A DNA stretch of 64,000 nt from Leifsonia shinshuensis (GTDB lineage Bacteria; Actinomycetota; Actinomycetes; Actinomycetales; Microbacteriaceae). The translations under genes were made by a program, and so were the position numbers. Position 1 is the stretch's first letter. Every line of letters begins with the position of its first letter. Location: the NCBI RefSeq assembly GCF_022606355.1, contig NZ_JAHHZQ010000004.1:248001-312000 (forward strand), written 5' to 3'. Shown here in pieces: positions 45,785-55,124 of the stretch. The notes under the pieces were generated by a model. The model did not search any database and was not told the origin of the DNA. It saw only the letters and a list, made by a program, of their open reading frames with translations.

Positions 45785-45813
45785 ACTATACGGAACGATG
45801 TTCCGTTTGTCTA
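45785..45813 (-). promoter_or_regulatory. Aldo/keto reductase promoter with TetR operator
   Basis: Minus strand: -35 TAGACA (plus 45808-45813), 17-bp spacer, -10 TATAGT (plus 45785-45790). The palindrome ACGGAAC-GAT-GTTCCGT (45790-45806, 7-bp arms) fills the spacer. Related half-sites GCGGAAC (45767-45773) and GTTCCGG (near 45735) lie downstream. Confidence 0.75.
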
Positions 45814-45824
45814 TGGGAGGATTC

Positions 45825-46415
45825 ATGTCCGCTGCGGAGAACGACGTCGCGCCCCGGCGCAAGCGTGCCGACGCGGTCCGCAACACCGAGGCGGTGCTCG
45901 CGGCGGCGAAGACGGCGTTCGCCGAACTCGGTGTGGATGCGCCGATGCGCGAGATCAGCGCTCGCGCGGGGGTCGGAGTCGGCACGATCTACCGCAGCTA
46001 CCCGCAGCGGTCAGACCTGATCATCGCGGTGTTCCGCCATGAACTCGATGCGACCGCCACAGAGGCGGACCGGCTCCGCGCCGAGTTCCCGCCTGCCGAA
46101 GCGCTCCGTCGCTGGGCGGACAGCCTGGCGCGTTTCGTCGCGACGAAGCACGGCTTCGCGAGCGCGCTGCACTCCGGCGACCCGGCGTACGCCCCGCTTC
46201 CCGGGCAGTTCATCGGCGTGCTCGCCCCGAAAGTCCAGCGCATCCTCGACGACGGTGCCACGGCGGGCACCATCCGGCCGGGCATCCGCGCCGAGGACGT
46301 GATCTACGCCCTCAGCCGGCTCGCCGACCGCGGCCCCGAGGGCGACCGTGGCGATGAGGGCGAGAGCCCGATGGTCGGCATCCTGCTCGACGGGCTGACC
46401 ACGAAGAGCGTGTAG
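45825..46415 (+). CDS. TetR-family repressor
   Basis: 196 residues. The N-terminal helix-turn-helix (about 18-65): VLAAAKTAFAELGVDAPMRE, ISARAGVGVGTIYRSYPQRS. The C-terminal ligand domain resembles the TetR_C_33/SBT-type. GGGAGG lies 4-5 bases upstream of ATG 45825; an upstream in-frame ATG would start inside the operator. The divergent palindrome implies repression of the aldo/keto reductase and probably of itself. Ligand unknown. Confidence 0.92.
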   Translation: MSAAENDVAPRRKRADAVRNTEAVLAAAKTAFAELGVDAPMREISARAGVGVGTIYRSYPQRSDLIIAVFRHELDATATEADRLRAEFPPAEALRRWADSLARFVATKHGFASALHSGDPAYAPLPGQFIGVLAPKVQRILDDGATAGTIRPGIRAEDVIYALSRLADRGPEGDRGDEGESPMVGILLDGLTTKSV

Positions 46416-46530
46416 GCGGCCAACGCCTCACCGAGCGCCCTGCGTGAGTCGGACTCGATCCGGCCTGACTCGGGACGGAACAGATATCAACCCGTGAAGC
46501 ACCTGCGTCCGGGCGGAACGCCGTGGACTG

Positions 46531-48228
46531 CTACGTCCCACTCGGCCCCAGATCGGGAGCGGAGTGGAGCGTCACCGCGTGCTCGTCGAGGCCGTCCAGT
46601 TCCAGCACGACGATCTCGTTCGCTCCGGGGCGTGTGATCGGCCACGGCACGTAGAGGCGTCGTTGCGGGCCGCGGTTCCAATAGCGGCCGAGGCAGAAGC
46701 CGTTGACCCAGACGTACCCCTTGCCGCCGGGCACCTCGAGGTAGCCGTCCGACTGCTCGGCGAGCTCGGCGGTTCCGGCGTAGTACCGCGGCAACGCCGG
46801 GGTGCCCGCCGTGGGCGACCAGGCATCCGAGTCGAGCGCAGGCGGATCCCCCGGGAGGCGGTGGGCGGAGTGGTGGATGCGGTTCAGCTGCTGGATGCCG
46901 TGGAACACGCCGCCGAGCCCCTTGTGCTGCCCGAGGCGTGGGCCGTAGTTCGTGCGGCCCATCGACTCCGCGATCACGGTGACCTCGGCGGGAGCTCCGA
47001 CCGGAGGGAGCATCCCATCGCCGCCGCGGTCCACGATGCCGTGCAGCTCGCCGTCCACGTAGACGTGGGCGCGATCACGCACGTCGCGCACCTCCAGCGG
47101 CTCGGGCGCGCGTGGACCGGGGATCGATACTCGATAGGCGACCAGGCCGTGGTCGACGCCGAGTTCCTCGAAGCTGGCCGGCACGGGGGACGAGCCGAGG
47201 TCCTCGAAGACGACCTCGGCGGTCCGGGTCAGCGCGACCCGCTGCTCCGGCATCAGCGGAGGCAGCGTGGGGAGGGGCGGCAGCTCGGCCGCGGGCCGTG
47301 CCTGAGCGAAGAGGTCGCGGAAGGCGACGAACTTCTCGGTCGGTGCGCCGCGCTCGTCGAGGGGCGCGTCGTAGTCGTAGCTGGTGACGGTCGGGAGGAA
47401 TTCGTCGACGCCGTCGAGCAGGTGGTGGTTCGCGCCCGCCCCCGTGCCGAAGTTGGTGCCGCCGTGCGCCATGTACAGGTTGACGGATGCGCCGGCGTCG
47501 AGGATCCCGGACAGCGCGGCCGTCGCCGAGCCGACGTCGCGTGTCACGCGCGGGGCGCCCCAGTGGTCGAACCAGCCGTTCCAGAACTCCATGCAGAACG
47601 GCGCGTCGTCCGGCCGGTGCGCGGCGAGCGCGGCGAACGCCGAGGCGGGATTCGAGCCGAAGTTCACGGTGGCGCGGATGCCGGGTACGATCCCGCCGGT
47701 CAGCATGACGTCCGTCGGGCCGTCGCTGGTCACCAGCGGGACGGTCACGCCGCGCTCACGCAGCCCGTCGGCCAGGGCGGTCAGGTAGTCGGCGTCGGTG
47801 CCGAACGAGCCGTACTCGTTCTCCACCTGCACCATCGAGAGCGCAGGATGCCCGGCGAACCGCGGGACCACCGCGTCCAGGTAGCGCTGCACCGGTTCGA
47901 AGAACAGGGGATGCGCCGTGCGCACGAAGCGTCCGGCGCGCGCCGTCAGCCATGACGGCAGTCCGCCGTTGTCCCACTCGGCGCAGATGTACGGCCCCGG
48001 CCGCACGATCACGCGCAGGCCTTCCTCGGCCGCCGCGTCGAGATACCGTTCGATGTCGTCGAGCCGCCGCCAGTCGCCCTCGACAGGCTCGTGCACGTTC
48101 CAGGCCAGGTAGGTCTCGACGGTGTCGAGCCCCATCGCGTGCAGCGAGCGCAGGCGGTGCGGCCACTGCTCGGGGAGCGTGCGGAAGTAGTGGGCGGCGC
48201 CCGAGTGGACGGGTGTCGTGTCGGTCAT
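46531..48228 (-). CDS. GH35 beta-galactosidase, intracellular
   Basis: 565 residues. SGAAHYFRTLPEQWPHRL and TYLAWNVHEP open the GH35 barrel. Acid/base Glu is in VQVENEYGSFG and nucleophile Glu in FCMEFWNGWFDHWG; MAHGGTNFG is also conserved. C-terminal jelly-roll domains end with WVNGFCLGRYWNRGPQ. No signal peptide, so it acts in the cytosol on imported sugars. The protein starts only about eight residues before the SGAxHYF strand, shorter than most relatives. Start ATG 48228 has GAGG 6 bases upstream; ATG 48234 abuts it. Last gene of the ABC operon. Confidence 0.92.
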   Translation of the reverse strand: MTDTTPVHSGAAHYFRTLPEQWPHRLRSLHAMGLDTVETYLAWNVHEPVEGDWRRLDDIERYLDAAAEEGLRVIVRPGPYICAEWDNGGLPSWLTARAGRFVRTAHPLFFEPVQRYLDAVVPRFAGHPALSMVQVENEYGSFGTDADYLTALADGLRERGVTVPLVTSDGPTDVMLTGGIVPGIRATVNFGSNPASAFAALAAHRPDDAPFCMEFWNGWFDHWGAPRVTRDVGSATAALSGILDAGASVNLYMAHGGTNFGTGAGANHHLLDGVDEFLPTVTSYDYDAPLDERGAPTEKFVAFRDLFAQARPAAELPPLPTLPPLMPEQRVALTRTAEVVFEDLGSSPVPASFEELGVDHGLVAYRVSIPGPRAPEPLEVRDVRDRAHVYVDGELHGIVDRGGDGMLPPVGAPAEVTVIAESMGRTNYGPRLGQHKGLGGVFHGIQQLNRIHHSAHRLPGDPPALDSDAWSPTAGTPALPRYYAGTAELAEQSDGYLEVPGGKGYVWVNGFCLGRYWNRGPQRRLYVPWPITRPGANEIVVLELDGLDEHAVTLHSAPDLGPSGT

Positions 48229-48236
48229 GGGCATCC

Positions 48237-49073
48237 TCACATCTTCATCGCGCCGGCCGAGAGGTCGGCACGCCAGAACTTCTGCAACCCGAAGAACGCG
48301 ACGATCAGCGGGATGGTCGAGAGCAGTGCGCCCGTGATGACCAGGTTGTAGTTCATCTGGCTGGGCTGGCTGTTCAGGAAGTACAGGCCGAGGGTCACCG
48401 GCCACAGCGAGTTGTCGGTGAGCGTCACCATCGGCAGGAAGAAGTTGTTCCAGATCCCGACGAACGAGAACAGGAAGACCGTGATGAGCGCGGGCGACAT
48501 GATGCGCAGGGAGATCGTGAAGAAGATCCGCAGGTCGCCGGCGCCGTCGACGCGCGCCGCCGCGATGAGGTCGTCTGAGATGGAGTCCTTGGCGTAGATG
48601 CGCGAGAGGAAGACACCGAACGGGCTGACCACGCTCGGGATGAGCACGGCCCAGATGGTGTTGATGATGCCCAGCTGCGAGAACAGCAGATACAGCGGGA
48701 TGACCAGCAGTGCGGCAGGCAGGAGCACGGAGGCGAGGATGGCGACGAAGATCGCCTCCCGCCCGCGGAACTCGTACTTGGCGAGCACGTAGCCCGCCGC
48801 CGCGCTGAACAGCGTCGCCCCCGCCGCGCCGACCCCGGCGTAGAGGAAGGTGTTGAGCAGCCAGCGCCCGAACAGCCCGTCCTGGGTGGTCAGGATGTCG
48901 CGGATGTTGTCGAACAGCGCGAACCCGTTCGCGAACCACAACGGCGGACTGCCGAACAGCTGCGTGCTCGACTTCGTCGCCGAGACGATCAGCCACCAGA
49001 TCGGAAGCAGGAAGTACACCGCGCCGAGCAGCAGCACGCCGCGCAGGAGGACCTTGTTGACGGAGGCACGCAT
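48237..49073 (-). CDS. Carbohydrate ABC transporter permease (MalG type)
   Basis: 278 residues with six transmembrane segments: start near LLRGVLLLGAVYFLLPIWWL, then LLNTFLYAGVGAAGATLFSA, and others. The ATPase-coupling EAA-type loop reads AAARVDGAGDLRIFFTISLR (about 185-205). Begins with ATG sharing a base with the stop of the partner permease. It pairs with that permease to form the channel. Confidence 0.92.
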   Translation of the reverse strand: MRASVNKVLLRGVLLLGAVYFLLPIWWLIVSATKSSTQLFGSPPLWFANGFALFDNIRDILTTQDGLFGRWLLNTFLYAGVGAAGATLFSAAAGYVLAKYEFRGREAIFVAILASVLLPAALLVIPLYLLFSQLGIINTIWAVLIPSVVSPFGVFLSRIYAKDSISDDLIAAARVDGAGDLRIFFTISLRIMSPALITVFLFSFVGIWNNFFLPMVTLTDNSLWPVTLGLYFLNSQPSQMNYNLVITGALLSTIPLIVAFFGLQKFWRADLSAGAMKM

Positions 49074-50044
49074 CAGTTGGCCGCCTTTCGTGCGGTCATC
49101 GCGCCCGAGAGACGCATGAAGCCGAAAGACAACACGGCCGTCCCGAGGGCGAGGAGCACGGCCATCGCCGCCGCGAGACCGTAGTCGTTGAGCGAGAACG
49201 CGACGTTCTGAACGGTCATGTTCGGCGTGTAGTTGGCGTCGATCGCGGGGGAGAACGGCCGGAGCAGCATGGGCTCGTTGTAGAGCTGCACCGTTCCGAT
49301 GATCGAGAAGACGCCGGTGAGCGTGAGGGCGGGCGCCACGAGCGGGATCTTGATGCTCCACGCGGTGCGGATGGGGCCGGCGCCGTCCATGGCTGCAGCC
49401 TCGTACAGCTCCCGCGGGACCGCCTTGAGCGCCGAGTAGATGATGATCATGTTGTAGCCGGTCCACGTCCAGGTGATGATGTTGGCCATCGACCACAGGA
49501 TCGTGCCGCCCGACAGGAAGTCGAGATTCACCCCGAGCGGTTGCAGCGCACGGACGAACGGGCTGGTGCCTCCCAGATAGAGGAAGGCCCAGAGGATCGC
49601 CGCGATCACGCCCGGCACCGCGTACGGCAGGAAGGACACGAGTCGCATGAAGGCGGCGAACCGGTTGGCGAGCGCGTCGATCGCGAGCGCGAGCAGCAGC
49701 GCGATCACGAGCATGAGCGGCACCTGCACGACGCCGAGAAGAAGGACGCGCCAGACGCCGGAGGTGAACTCGGGCATCCCGAGCGCCTTGACGTAGTTGC
49801 CGAAGCCCGCGAAGACCCGCTCGGGCGCGCCGAAGCCGAGCCCGGAGCGCTTCTCGGTGAAGAAGCTCTCGTAGACCGCGTAGCAGAGCGGGATCGCGTA
49901 GGCCAGCACGTAGAGTGCCAGGAACGGCGCGAGCAGCAGCACGATGGCGCGCCATTTCGAGCGCTTCATCGCCGTGAACCCGCTTCTGCGGCGTGCGGCA
50001 GGAGGCGCGGCTGGGGTGGCCGGTCGGCCGAGGGTGGTCGTCAT
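49073..50044 (-). CDS. Carbohydrate ABC transporter permease (MalF type)
   Basis: 323 residues. A 30-residue basic cytosolic start (TTTLGRPATPAAPPAARRRS), six transmembrane helices and the EAA-type loop LYEAAAMDGAGPIRTAWSIK (about 215-235). It lies 59 bp after the binding-protein gene on the same strand. No ATPase gene is in this cluster, so a shared MsmK-type ATPase from elsewhere must drive it, which is common for actinobacterial CUT1 systems. Confidence 0.93.
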   Translation of the reverse strand: MTTTLGRPATPAAPPAARRRSGFTAMKRSKWRAIVLLLAPFLALYVLAYAIPLCYAVYESFFTEKRSGLGFGAPERVFAGFGNYVKALGMPEFTSGVWRVLLLGVVQVPLMLVIALLLALAIDALANRFAAFMRLVSFLPYAVPGVIAAILWAFLYLGGTSPFVRALQPLGVNLDFLSGGTILWSMANIITWTWTGYNMIIIYSALKAVPRELYEAAAMDGAGPIRTAWSIKIPLVAPALTLTGVFSIIGTVQLYNEPMLLRPFSPAIDANYTPNMTVQNVAFSLNDYGLAAAMAVLLALGTAVLSFGFMRLSGAMTARKAAN

Positions 50045-50103
50045 GCTTCGTCCTCTCGGAAAGCGGACCGCCGGCCGTCGTGCGCGACGGCCGGCGGTGA
50101 TGC

Positions 50104-51405
50104 TCACTTGGTGCTGAGGCCCTTCGCCTTGACCACGGCCACGACGGCCTTCTGCGCGGCGGCGAGACCGTCGGTCAGCGTGCCCGTGCCGGTGGTGGCG
50201 CCTGTGAAGGCGTCCTTGATCGCCGAGTTGGTCTCGGTGTTCAGCGGTCCGTACTGCCAGTGCGGGTCGATGGTCTTCGCGTACGCGGTGAACTCCTGGA
50301 AGATCTTCTGGCCGCCGAAGAAGTCGACGCCCTTCTGCAGGGCCGGGTTCTGCTGGCCCGCGGTGGACGCAGGGAAGAGCGCGGCCTTGTCGATCAGGAT
50401 GGACATCGCATCCGTGTCGGTGCTCATCCAGTTGGCGAAGTCGACGGCACCCTGGACGTTCGAGCAGCCCTTCAGGACCGAGGTCGCGGAGCCTCCGGAG
50501 GTCCCGGTGCTCTTCTGGTCGGCCGAATGGTTCGGCAGCGGCGCGACGGCCCACTTGCCCGCCGAGTCGGCGGCCGAGCCTTCGAGGATTCCGGCCCACC
50601 AGACCGGCTCGAAGGCCGTGGCGATGGTGCCGTTCTGCACCTCCTGGTACCAGTCAGGGGTGTCGGACTGCTCGACCTTCGTGGTCTTCGCGTCGAGCTG
50701 CTGCTGCCAGACGGTGGCGACCTGGCGGGTGGCCGGGGAGTCCACGGTCACCTTCCAGGCGTCGCCCTCAGTGGAGAAGAACGTGCCGCCGGCCTGCTGC
50801 GCGAACGATCCCCAGGCGCTGGCGGAGGAGGGGTCGTACGAGCTCAGGTACGTGTTCGGGTCGGCCGCGTGCACCTGCGCCGCCTGCTTCACGAACTCGT
50901 CCCAGGTGGCCGCGGGCGTGATCCCGAACTTCTTGTACACGTCGGTGCGGTAGAACATCCCCATCGGGGCGGTGTCGACCGGGATGCCGTACGCGCCGCC
51001 CCCGACCTTCATCGCCGAGCGCACCGAATCGCTGTAGCCGGAATCGTACTTCGCCGATTCCTTGGAGATGTCGACGAGCATCCCGTCGAGCACGAAGCTC
51101 GGGATGGACTCGTTGCCGACCTGCGCGAGGCACGGACCGTTGCCCGCCTTCACCGCCGCCTGCATCTTCGTGTAGCCGCCGGCGCTTCCGGAGGCGATGG
51201 TCTGGAACTTCACCTTCTGGTCGTGCGTCTTGTTCCAGAGGGCGGCGGCCTCCTTGTAACCGGGCGCCCAGCCCCAGAACTCGATCGGAGACGAGGTGTC
51301 GGAACTCTGGCCGCCCGAGGCGCAGCCGGAGAGTCCGGCGGCCGCGACCGCCACGGTCGCCAGGGCGGCGAGAGTGCGCAGGGTGGATCGTCTGGGGAGC
51401 TTCAT
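50104..51405 (-). CDS. Sugar-binding lipoprotein of the ABC transporter
   Basis: 433 residues. Signal peptide with lipobox: KLPRRSTLRTLAALATVAVA, then LSGC (Cys about 28), so lipid-anchored outside the membrane. The mature part is an extracellular solute-binding protein family 1 fold: PIEFWGWAPGYKEAAALWNK, YGIPVDTAPMGMFYRTDVYK, and aromatic residues (FEPVWW) likely in the sugar cleft. ATG 51405 has AAGGA upstream; ATG 51420 is an alternative. First gene of the sbp-permease-permease-GH35 operon. Confidence 0.93.
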   Translation of the reverse strand: MKLPRRSTLRTLAALATVAVAAAGLSGCASGGQSSDTSSPIEFWGWAPGYKEAAALWNKTHDQKVKFQTIASGSAGGYTKMQAAVKAGNGPCLAQVGNESIPSFVLDGMLVDISKESAKYDSGYSDSVRSAMKVGGGAYGIPVDTAPMGMFYRTDVYKKFGITPAATWDEFVKQAAQVHAADPNTYLSSYDPSSASAWGSFAQQAGGTFFSTEGDAWKVTVDSPATRQVATVWQQQLDAKTTKVEQSDTPDWYQEVQNGTIATAFEPVWWAGILEGSAADSAGKWAVAPLPNHSADQKSTGTSGGSATSVLKGCSNVQGAVDFANWMSTDTDAMSILIDKAALFPASTAGQQNPALQKGVDFFGGQKIFQEFTAYAKTIDPHWQYGPLNTETNSAIKDAFTGATTGTGTLTDGLAAAQKAVVAVVKAKGLSTK

Positions 51406-51449
51406 CGCTGTTTCCTTCACTGAGAGGGGAGCGGCGGACGTTTGGAAGA

Positions 51450-51459
51450 TAAACGTTTA
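51450..51459. promoter_or_regulatory. LacI-type operator TAAACGTTTA
   Basis: A perfect 10-bp palindrome with the central CG typical of LacI/GalR sites, in the divergent gap between the binding-protein and LacI genes. Minus-strand -10 TATCTT (plus 51446-51451) and a weak -35 TTCCAC (plus 51469-51474) straddle it. Confidence 0.7.
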
Positions 51460-51544
51460 GCCATTGGTGTGGAACAATACATCGTGAGTGTCGGCCGGTC
51501 AACGCGCATCGGTGGACCAACGGCGGTCGATGTGGGAGGTAGTG

Positions 51545-52585
51545 ATGGCTGACGACGGCGAATGGGCCCGGCGTCCCACCGTGCACGAGGTCGCCAGGGA
51601 GGCGGGCGTCTCGATCGCGACGGTGTCGTACGTGCTGGCCGATCGGCCGGTGCGTCCGGGCGGCGGCCGGCGGTACTCGATCGCGACGGAAGCGCGGGTG
51701 AAGGCCGCCGCCGACCGCCTCCGGTACCGGCCGAACCCGTCGGCGCAGGCCGTCCGTACCGGACGCACCGGCGTCGTCCAGCTCTCGCTGCACATGCTGA
51801 GCGACCCGTGGGCGCTCGCCGTCGCCGACAGCGTGAACACCGCGGCGAAGGCGCGCGGTCTGACGACCATGATCCTCGCCGACGGGGACTGGTCGGATGC
51901 GCTGGAACGCCAGCCGACCGACGTCGCCTTCATCGACATCGTGCCAGGAGCGGCCGACGCGCCGGAGCGGCTGGCGCTCCTGGTGGAGCGTGGCCAGCGC
52001 CTGGTCGTGTTCAGCGACACGCTGGAGCCGGCAGGGTTCGACGTGGTCCGCTCGGCCGCCGTCCCCGGCTGCTACCTGGCGGTGGAGCACCTGCTGCAGG
52101 GCCACACGCGCATCGGCTGCCTCACCGCGAGCAGCGCCCGGCATGCCGTCGGCCCGAGCCGGTACTCGCCGTATGTGAAGCTGCTGACGGCAGCAGGCCA
52201 GGAGGTGCGGGACGACTGGGTCGAGGAGTTCACCGATTCCAACGAGAGCGCCTATCTGGCGGCGTCGCAGCTGCTCTCCCGGCCCGACCGGCCGACCGCG
52301 ATCTACGCGACGACCGACTTCGCGGCCCTCGCCGCCGTGAACGCGGCCCACCGGTTGGGGCTGCGCGTGCCGGAGGACGTCGCCATCATCGGCGTCGGGA
52401 ACACGCTCGCGGGCGAGCACAGCGACCCGACCCTGAGCACGGTCGGACCGTCGAACTTCTACGAGAGGGTGGCCGAGATCATCGTGGGGAAAGCGTTGGA
52501 GACCGAGCCCGGCGGCGGGACCCTGCACGACTTCCCCTGGTCGCTGATCGTCCGCGCCTCCACGAGCGGGGAGGTGGCCGCGTGA
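51545..52585 (+). CDS. LacI-family transcriptional regulator
   Basis: 346 residues. Helix-turn-helix and hinge at residues about 11-70 (PTVHEVAREAGVSIATVSYV, RLRYRPNPSAQAVRTGRTG), then a periplasmic-binding-like sensor domain with ASRPTAIYATTD-type region and LRVPEDVAIIGVGN near the end. GGGAGG lies 5 bases before ATG 51545. Divergent from the transporter operon and coupled to the GH123-like gene (TGATG). Presumably represses both arms until the imported sugar binds. Confidence 0.93.
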   Translation: MADDGEWARRPTVHEVAREAGVSIATVSYVLADRPVRPGGGRRYSIATEARVKAAADRLRYRPNPSAQAVRTGRTGVVQLSLHMLSDPWALAVADSVNTAAKARGLTTMILADGDWSDALERQPTDVAFIDIVPGAADAPERLALLVERGQRLVVFSDTLEPAGFDVVRSAAVPGCYLAVEHLLQGHTRIGCLTASSARHAVGPSRYSPYVKLLTAAGQEVRDDWVEEFTDSNESAYLAASQLLSRPDRPTAIYATTDFAALAAVNAAHRLGLRVPEDVAIIGVGNTLAGEHSDPTLSTVGPSNFYERVAEIIVGKALETEPGGGTLHDFPWSLIVRASTSGEVAA

Positions 52586-54285
52586 TGGCCGGCTGGTCGT
52601 TCGTCGTCTCCGACGCGCTGGAGAAGGTGCTGCCGGAGACGGAGCCGCGCGCGCTCGATCCTCGCCTCGGGCCGACCGCGTTCGCGGGTGAGACGGTCGC
52701 CTTCCAGGTCGCGCTCCGGCCGCCTGCGTCGCGGTCGCTCACCCCGGTCGGCCGTGTCCGCGCGGAGGTCAGCGTGAGCGGACCGGCGACCGCGCGTGCG
52801 TTCCGCGTCGAGCTGGTGCCCGTGTCGCTTCCGGCGTTCCCCGTCCATGACGACGGCTATCTGCGCGACGCGCCCGGCCTCTATCCCGACCTGCTGCGGC
52901 CGATCGAGCCCGGCGAGTCGTTCGTCCCGCTTCTCGCCGGGTGGTCGTCGGTGTGGATCGAGGTGACTCCGCAGCCGGACGCCGACCGAGACGCCGCCGT
53001 GACCGTCGTGCTCCGCTCCGAGTCGACGGGAGAGCCGCTGTTCGAGCACACTCAACGCGTCGAGGTCGTGGCGGAGAGGCTGCCGGAGCTCGGCATCGTC
53101 CACACCGAATGGCTGCACGCCGATGCCCTCGCCGACCACTACCGCGTCGAGGTGTTCTCTCCGGAGCACTGGCGCATCCTGGAGGCGTTCCTCGCCGAAT
53201 CGCGCGGCATCGGGATGAACACGGTGCTCACCCCGGTGTGGACGCCGCCGATCGACACCGCTGTCGGCCACTACCGCACCCCGGTGCAGCTGCTCGACAT
53301 CGAGGAGCGCGACGGACGATACACGTTCGGCTTCGAGCGCCTGGAGCGCTGGCTGGAGCTGTGCAGCACCGTCGGTATCCGCAACGTGGAGCTGCCGCAC
53401 TTCTTCACGCAGTGGGGCGCCGCCAGCTCGCCGGCTTTCCGGGTACTCTCCGGCGACGTCGTCCGCCGCCGTTTCGGCTGGGACACCCCCGCCGACGCCC
53501 CGGAGTACCGCGCGTTCCTGGAGCAGCTGGTGCCCGCGCTCCGGCGCTTCCTCGACGATGCCTGGGGACTGGACCGCGTGTTCTTCCACATCTCCGACGA
53601 GCCGACCGCGGCCGATCGTGCCGGGTACCGCCGGGCGCGGGAGGTGGTCGCCGACCTGCTCGAGGGATGCACCGTCATCGACGCGCTGAGCGACGTGGAA
53701 CTGGTCCGCTCCGGTCTCGTCGACGATCCCGTCGTCGCTTCGGACGCCGTGCGCACGTTCGCCGACGCGGGCTTCCCGCCGCCGTGGGTCTACTACTGCG
53801 TCACCCAGCAGGATGCGGTGTCCAACCGCTTCATCGCCCAGCCGACCGCGCGCACCCGGGCCATCGGCGCGCAGCTGTTCGCCGGAGGGCACCCGGGCTT
53901 CCTGCACTGGGGGCTCTCGTTCTACTACGACCAGCACAGCCGGCGGCTGATCGACCCGTTCGCGGACACGAGCGCGGGCGGCGCGTACCCGGGCGGCGAC
54001 CCGTTCCTGCTCTACCCGGGCGACGGCGGGCGGCCGTGGCGGTCGATCCGCTTCCGCGCCATCGCGGACGCGATGGACGACCACCGTACGCTCACGCTCG
54101 CGGAACAGCGGCTGGGGCGCGAGGTCGTTATCCGGGTGCTCGACGCCGAGGGCGGCTGGCCGATGGACCATTGGCCCCGCGACCCCGAGGCCATCCTGCG
54201 CGTGCGCCGAACGCTGATCGACGCCCTCCGTGCCGATGCGCCGGCGGACCAGGCGTTCGTGAACGCCGCCGCCTCCCGCCCATAG
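52585..54285 (+). CDS. DUF4091 / GH123-like glycosidase
   Basis: 566 residues. An N-terminal beta-sandwich (about 1-170, ETVAFQVALRPPASRSLTPV) is followed by a barrel. VFFHISDEPT (about residue 335) supplies the adjacent Asp-Glu pair that GH123 enzymes use in substrate-assisted cleavage of beta-N-acetylgalactosaminides. HTEWLHADALADHYRVEVFS and LHWGLSFYYDQHS are further DUF4091-type stretches. No signal peptide. With the GH35 gene nearby, the locus may degrade a galactose/GalNAc-containing oligosaccharide inside the cell (inference). Confidence 0.8.
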   Translation: MAGWSFVVSDALEKVLPETEPRALDPRLGPTAFAGETVAFQVALRPPASRSLTPVGRVRAEVSVSGPATARAFRVELVPVSLPAFPVHDDGYLRDAPGLYPDLLRPIEPGESFVPLLAGWSSVWIEVTPQPDADRDAAVTVVLRSESTGEPLFEHTQRVEVVAERLPELGIVHTEWLHADALADHYRVEVFSPEHWRILEAFLAESRGIGMNTVLTPVWTPPIDTAVGHYRTPVQLLDIEERDGRYTFGFERLERWLELCSTVGIRNVELPHFFTQWGAASSPAFRVLSGDVVRRRFGWDTPADAPEYRAFLEQLVPALRRFLDDAWGLDRVFFHISDEPTAADRAGYRRAREVVADLLEGCTVIDALSDVELVRSGLVDDPVVASDAVRTFADAGFPPPWVYYCVTQQDAVSNRFIAQPTARTRAIGAQLFAGGHPGFLHWGLSFYYDQHSRRLIDPFADTSAGGAYPGGDPFLLYPGDGGRPWRSIRFRAIADAMDDHRTLTLAEQRLGREVVIRVLDAEGGWPMDHWPRDPEAILRVRRTLIDALRADAPADQAFVNAAASRP

Positions 54286-54387
54286 CGAACAGGAGACCCG
54301 TGGAGGTCAGCACTGTGCCCGATCTCAGGATCGGAGCCGGGCCGGCATGGGAATCCCCGTCATGCTCCTCGCCTCGCGAGAAGCTGA

Positions 54388-55056
54388 TCACCCTCCCACG
54401 GGAGTGCGGAGCGTGGCGGTGATGACGAGGTTCTGAGTGGACGGGGTGCCGTTCGCGTGCTCGAGGCACGTGATCAGGATCAACCGGTCCGGAGTGTTGG
54501 CCCAGACGACAGTGTTCGCCGCGATCTGTGCCTTGTCGATCAGTTGCGACCCGGTGACGGCGTACTCGATCCCGTCGAGCGCGACCGTGGCACCGTTCGC
54601 CAACCTGCTGCGTCCGTGGGCGACATCAGCGAGATAGTTTCCCGGGCCGACACCGCCGTTGCGAAGCGAGTGCATGACGACATAGACGGTCCCGCTGGCA
54701 CGTTCTTGGATGGAGACACCCATGTTCCGCACCCAGTACGCCGACGAGAATCCGGGTGGGACGATCTGACCGTCAACTTCGTTTATCGCCCCGAGCGGGA
54801 CGTTCAGCCCCACCGACTGCACCACCAACCGCACACCGGCGTTGTCGACTGCGCGAGCGGCCGCCTGCGGCGCCGGAGATACTCCCGGGTCCAGTTGAAC
54901 CGTGTTGCCGTGCATGTCCCGCGCCACAGGTGTCCCCGGGGATGGCGTGCTTGGAAGCGCACCGAGGATGCCGGCTGCAGCTATCGCCAAGGCTGCAGCC
55001 CCGACGATCAGCGCTCCCAGAACCGCCCGTCGGGACATCCGTGGCTGCGAGGACAT
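54388..55056 (-). CDS. Sortase-like protein, class E/F type, catalytic Arg doubtful
   Basis: 222 residues. Basic start and one transmembrane helix (about 9-32, AVLGALIVGAAALAIAAAGI), then an extracellular sortase fold (about 70-222). The catalytic His is in VYVVMHSLRNGG and the Cys in LILITCLEHANG. In class E/F sortases a conserved Arg (as in YRDN) follows about a dozen residues after the Cys; here the matching place reads STQNLVIT, with no Arg. It follows the beta-helix protein gene by 68 bp on the same strand, as a dedicated sortase and substrate would be. Confidence 0.75.
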   Translation of the reverse strand: MSSQPRMSRRAVLGALIVGAAALAIAAAGILGALPSTPSPGTPVARDMHGNTVQLDPGVSPAPQAAARAVDNAGVRLVVQSVGLNVPLGAINEVDGQIVPPGFSSAYWVRNMGVSIQERASGTVYVVMHSLRNGGVGPGNYLADVAHGRSRLANGATVALDGIEYAVTGSQLIDKAQIAANTVVWANTPDRLILITCLEHANGTPSTQNLVITATLRTPVGG

Positions 55057-55124
55057 GACAACACTGCTTTCTCTGAATCATTCGACGTTGGCTGCGCGTC
55101 GCTGCCGCGCTCCAGGCCGCACGG

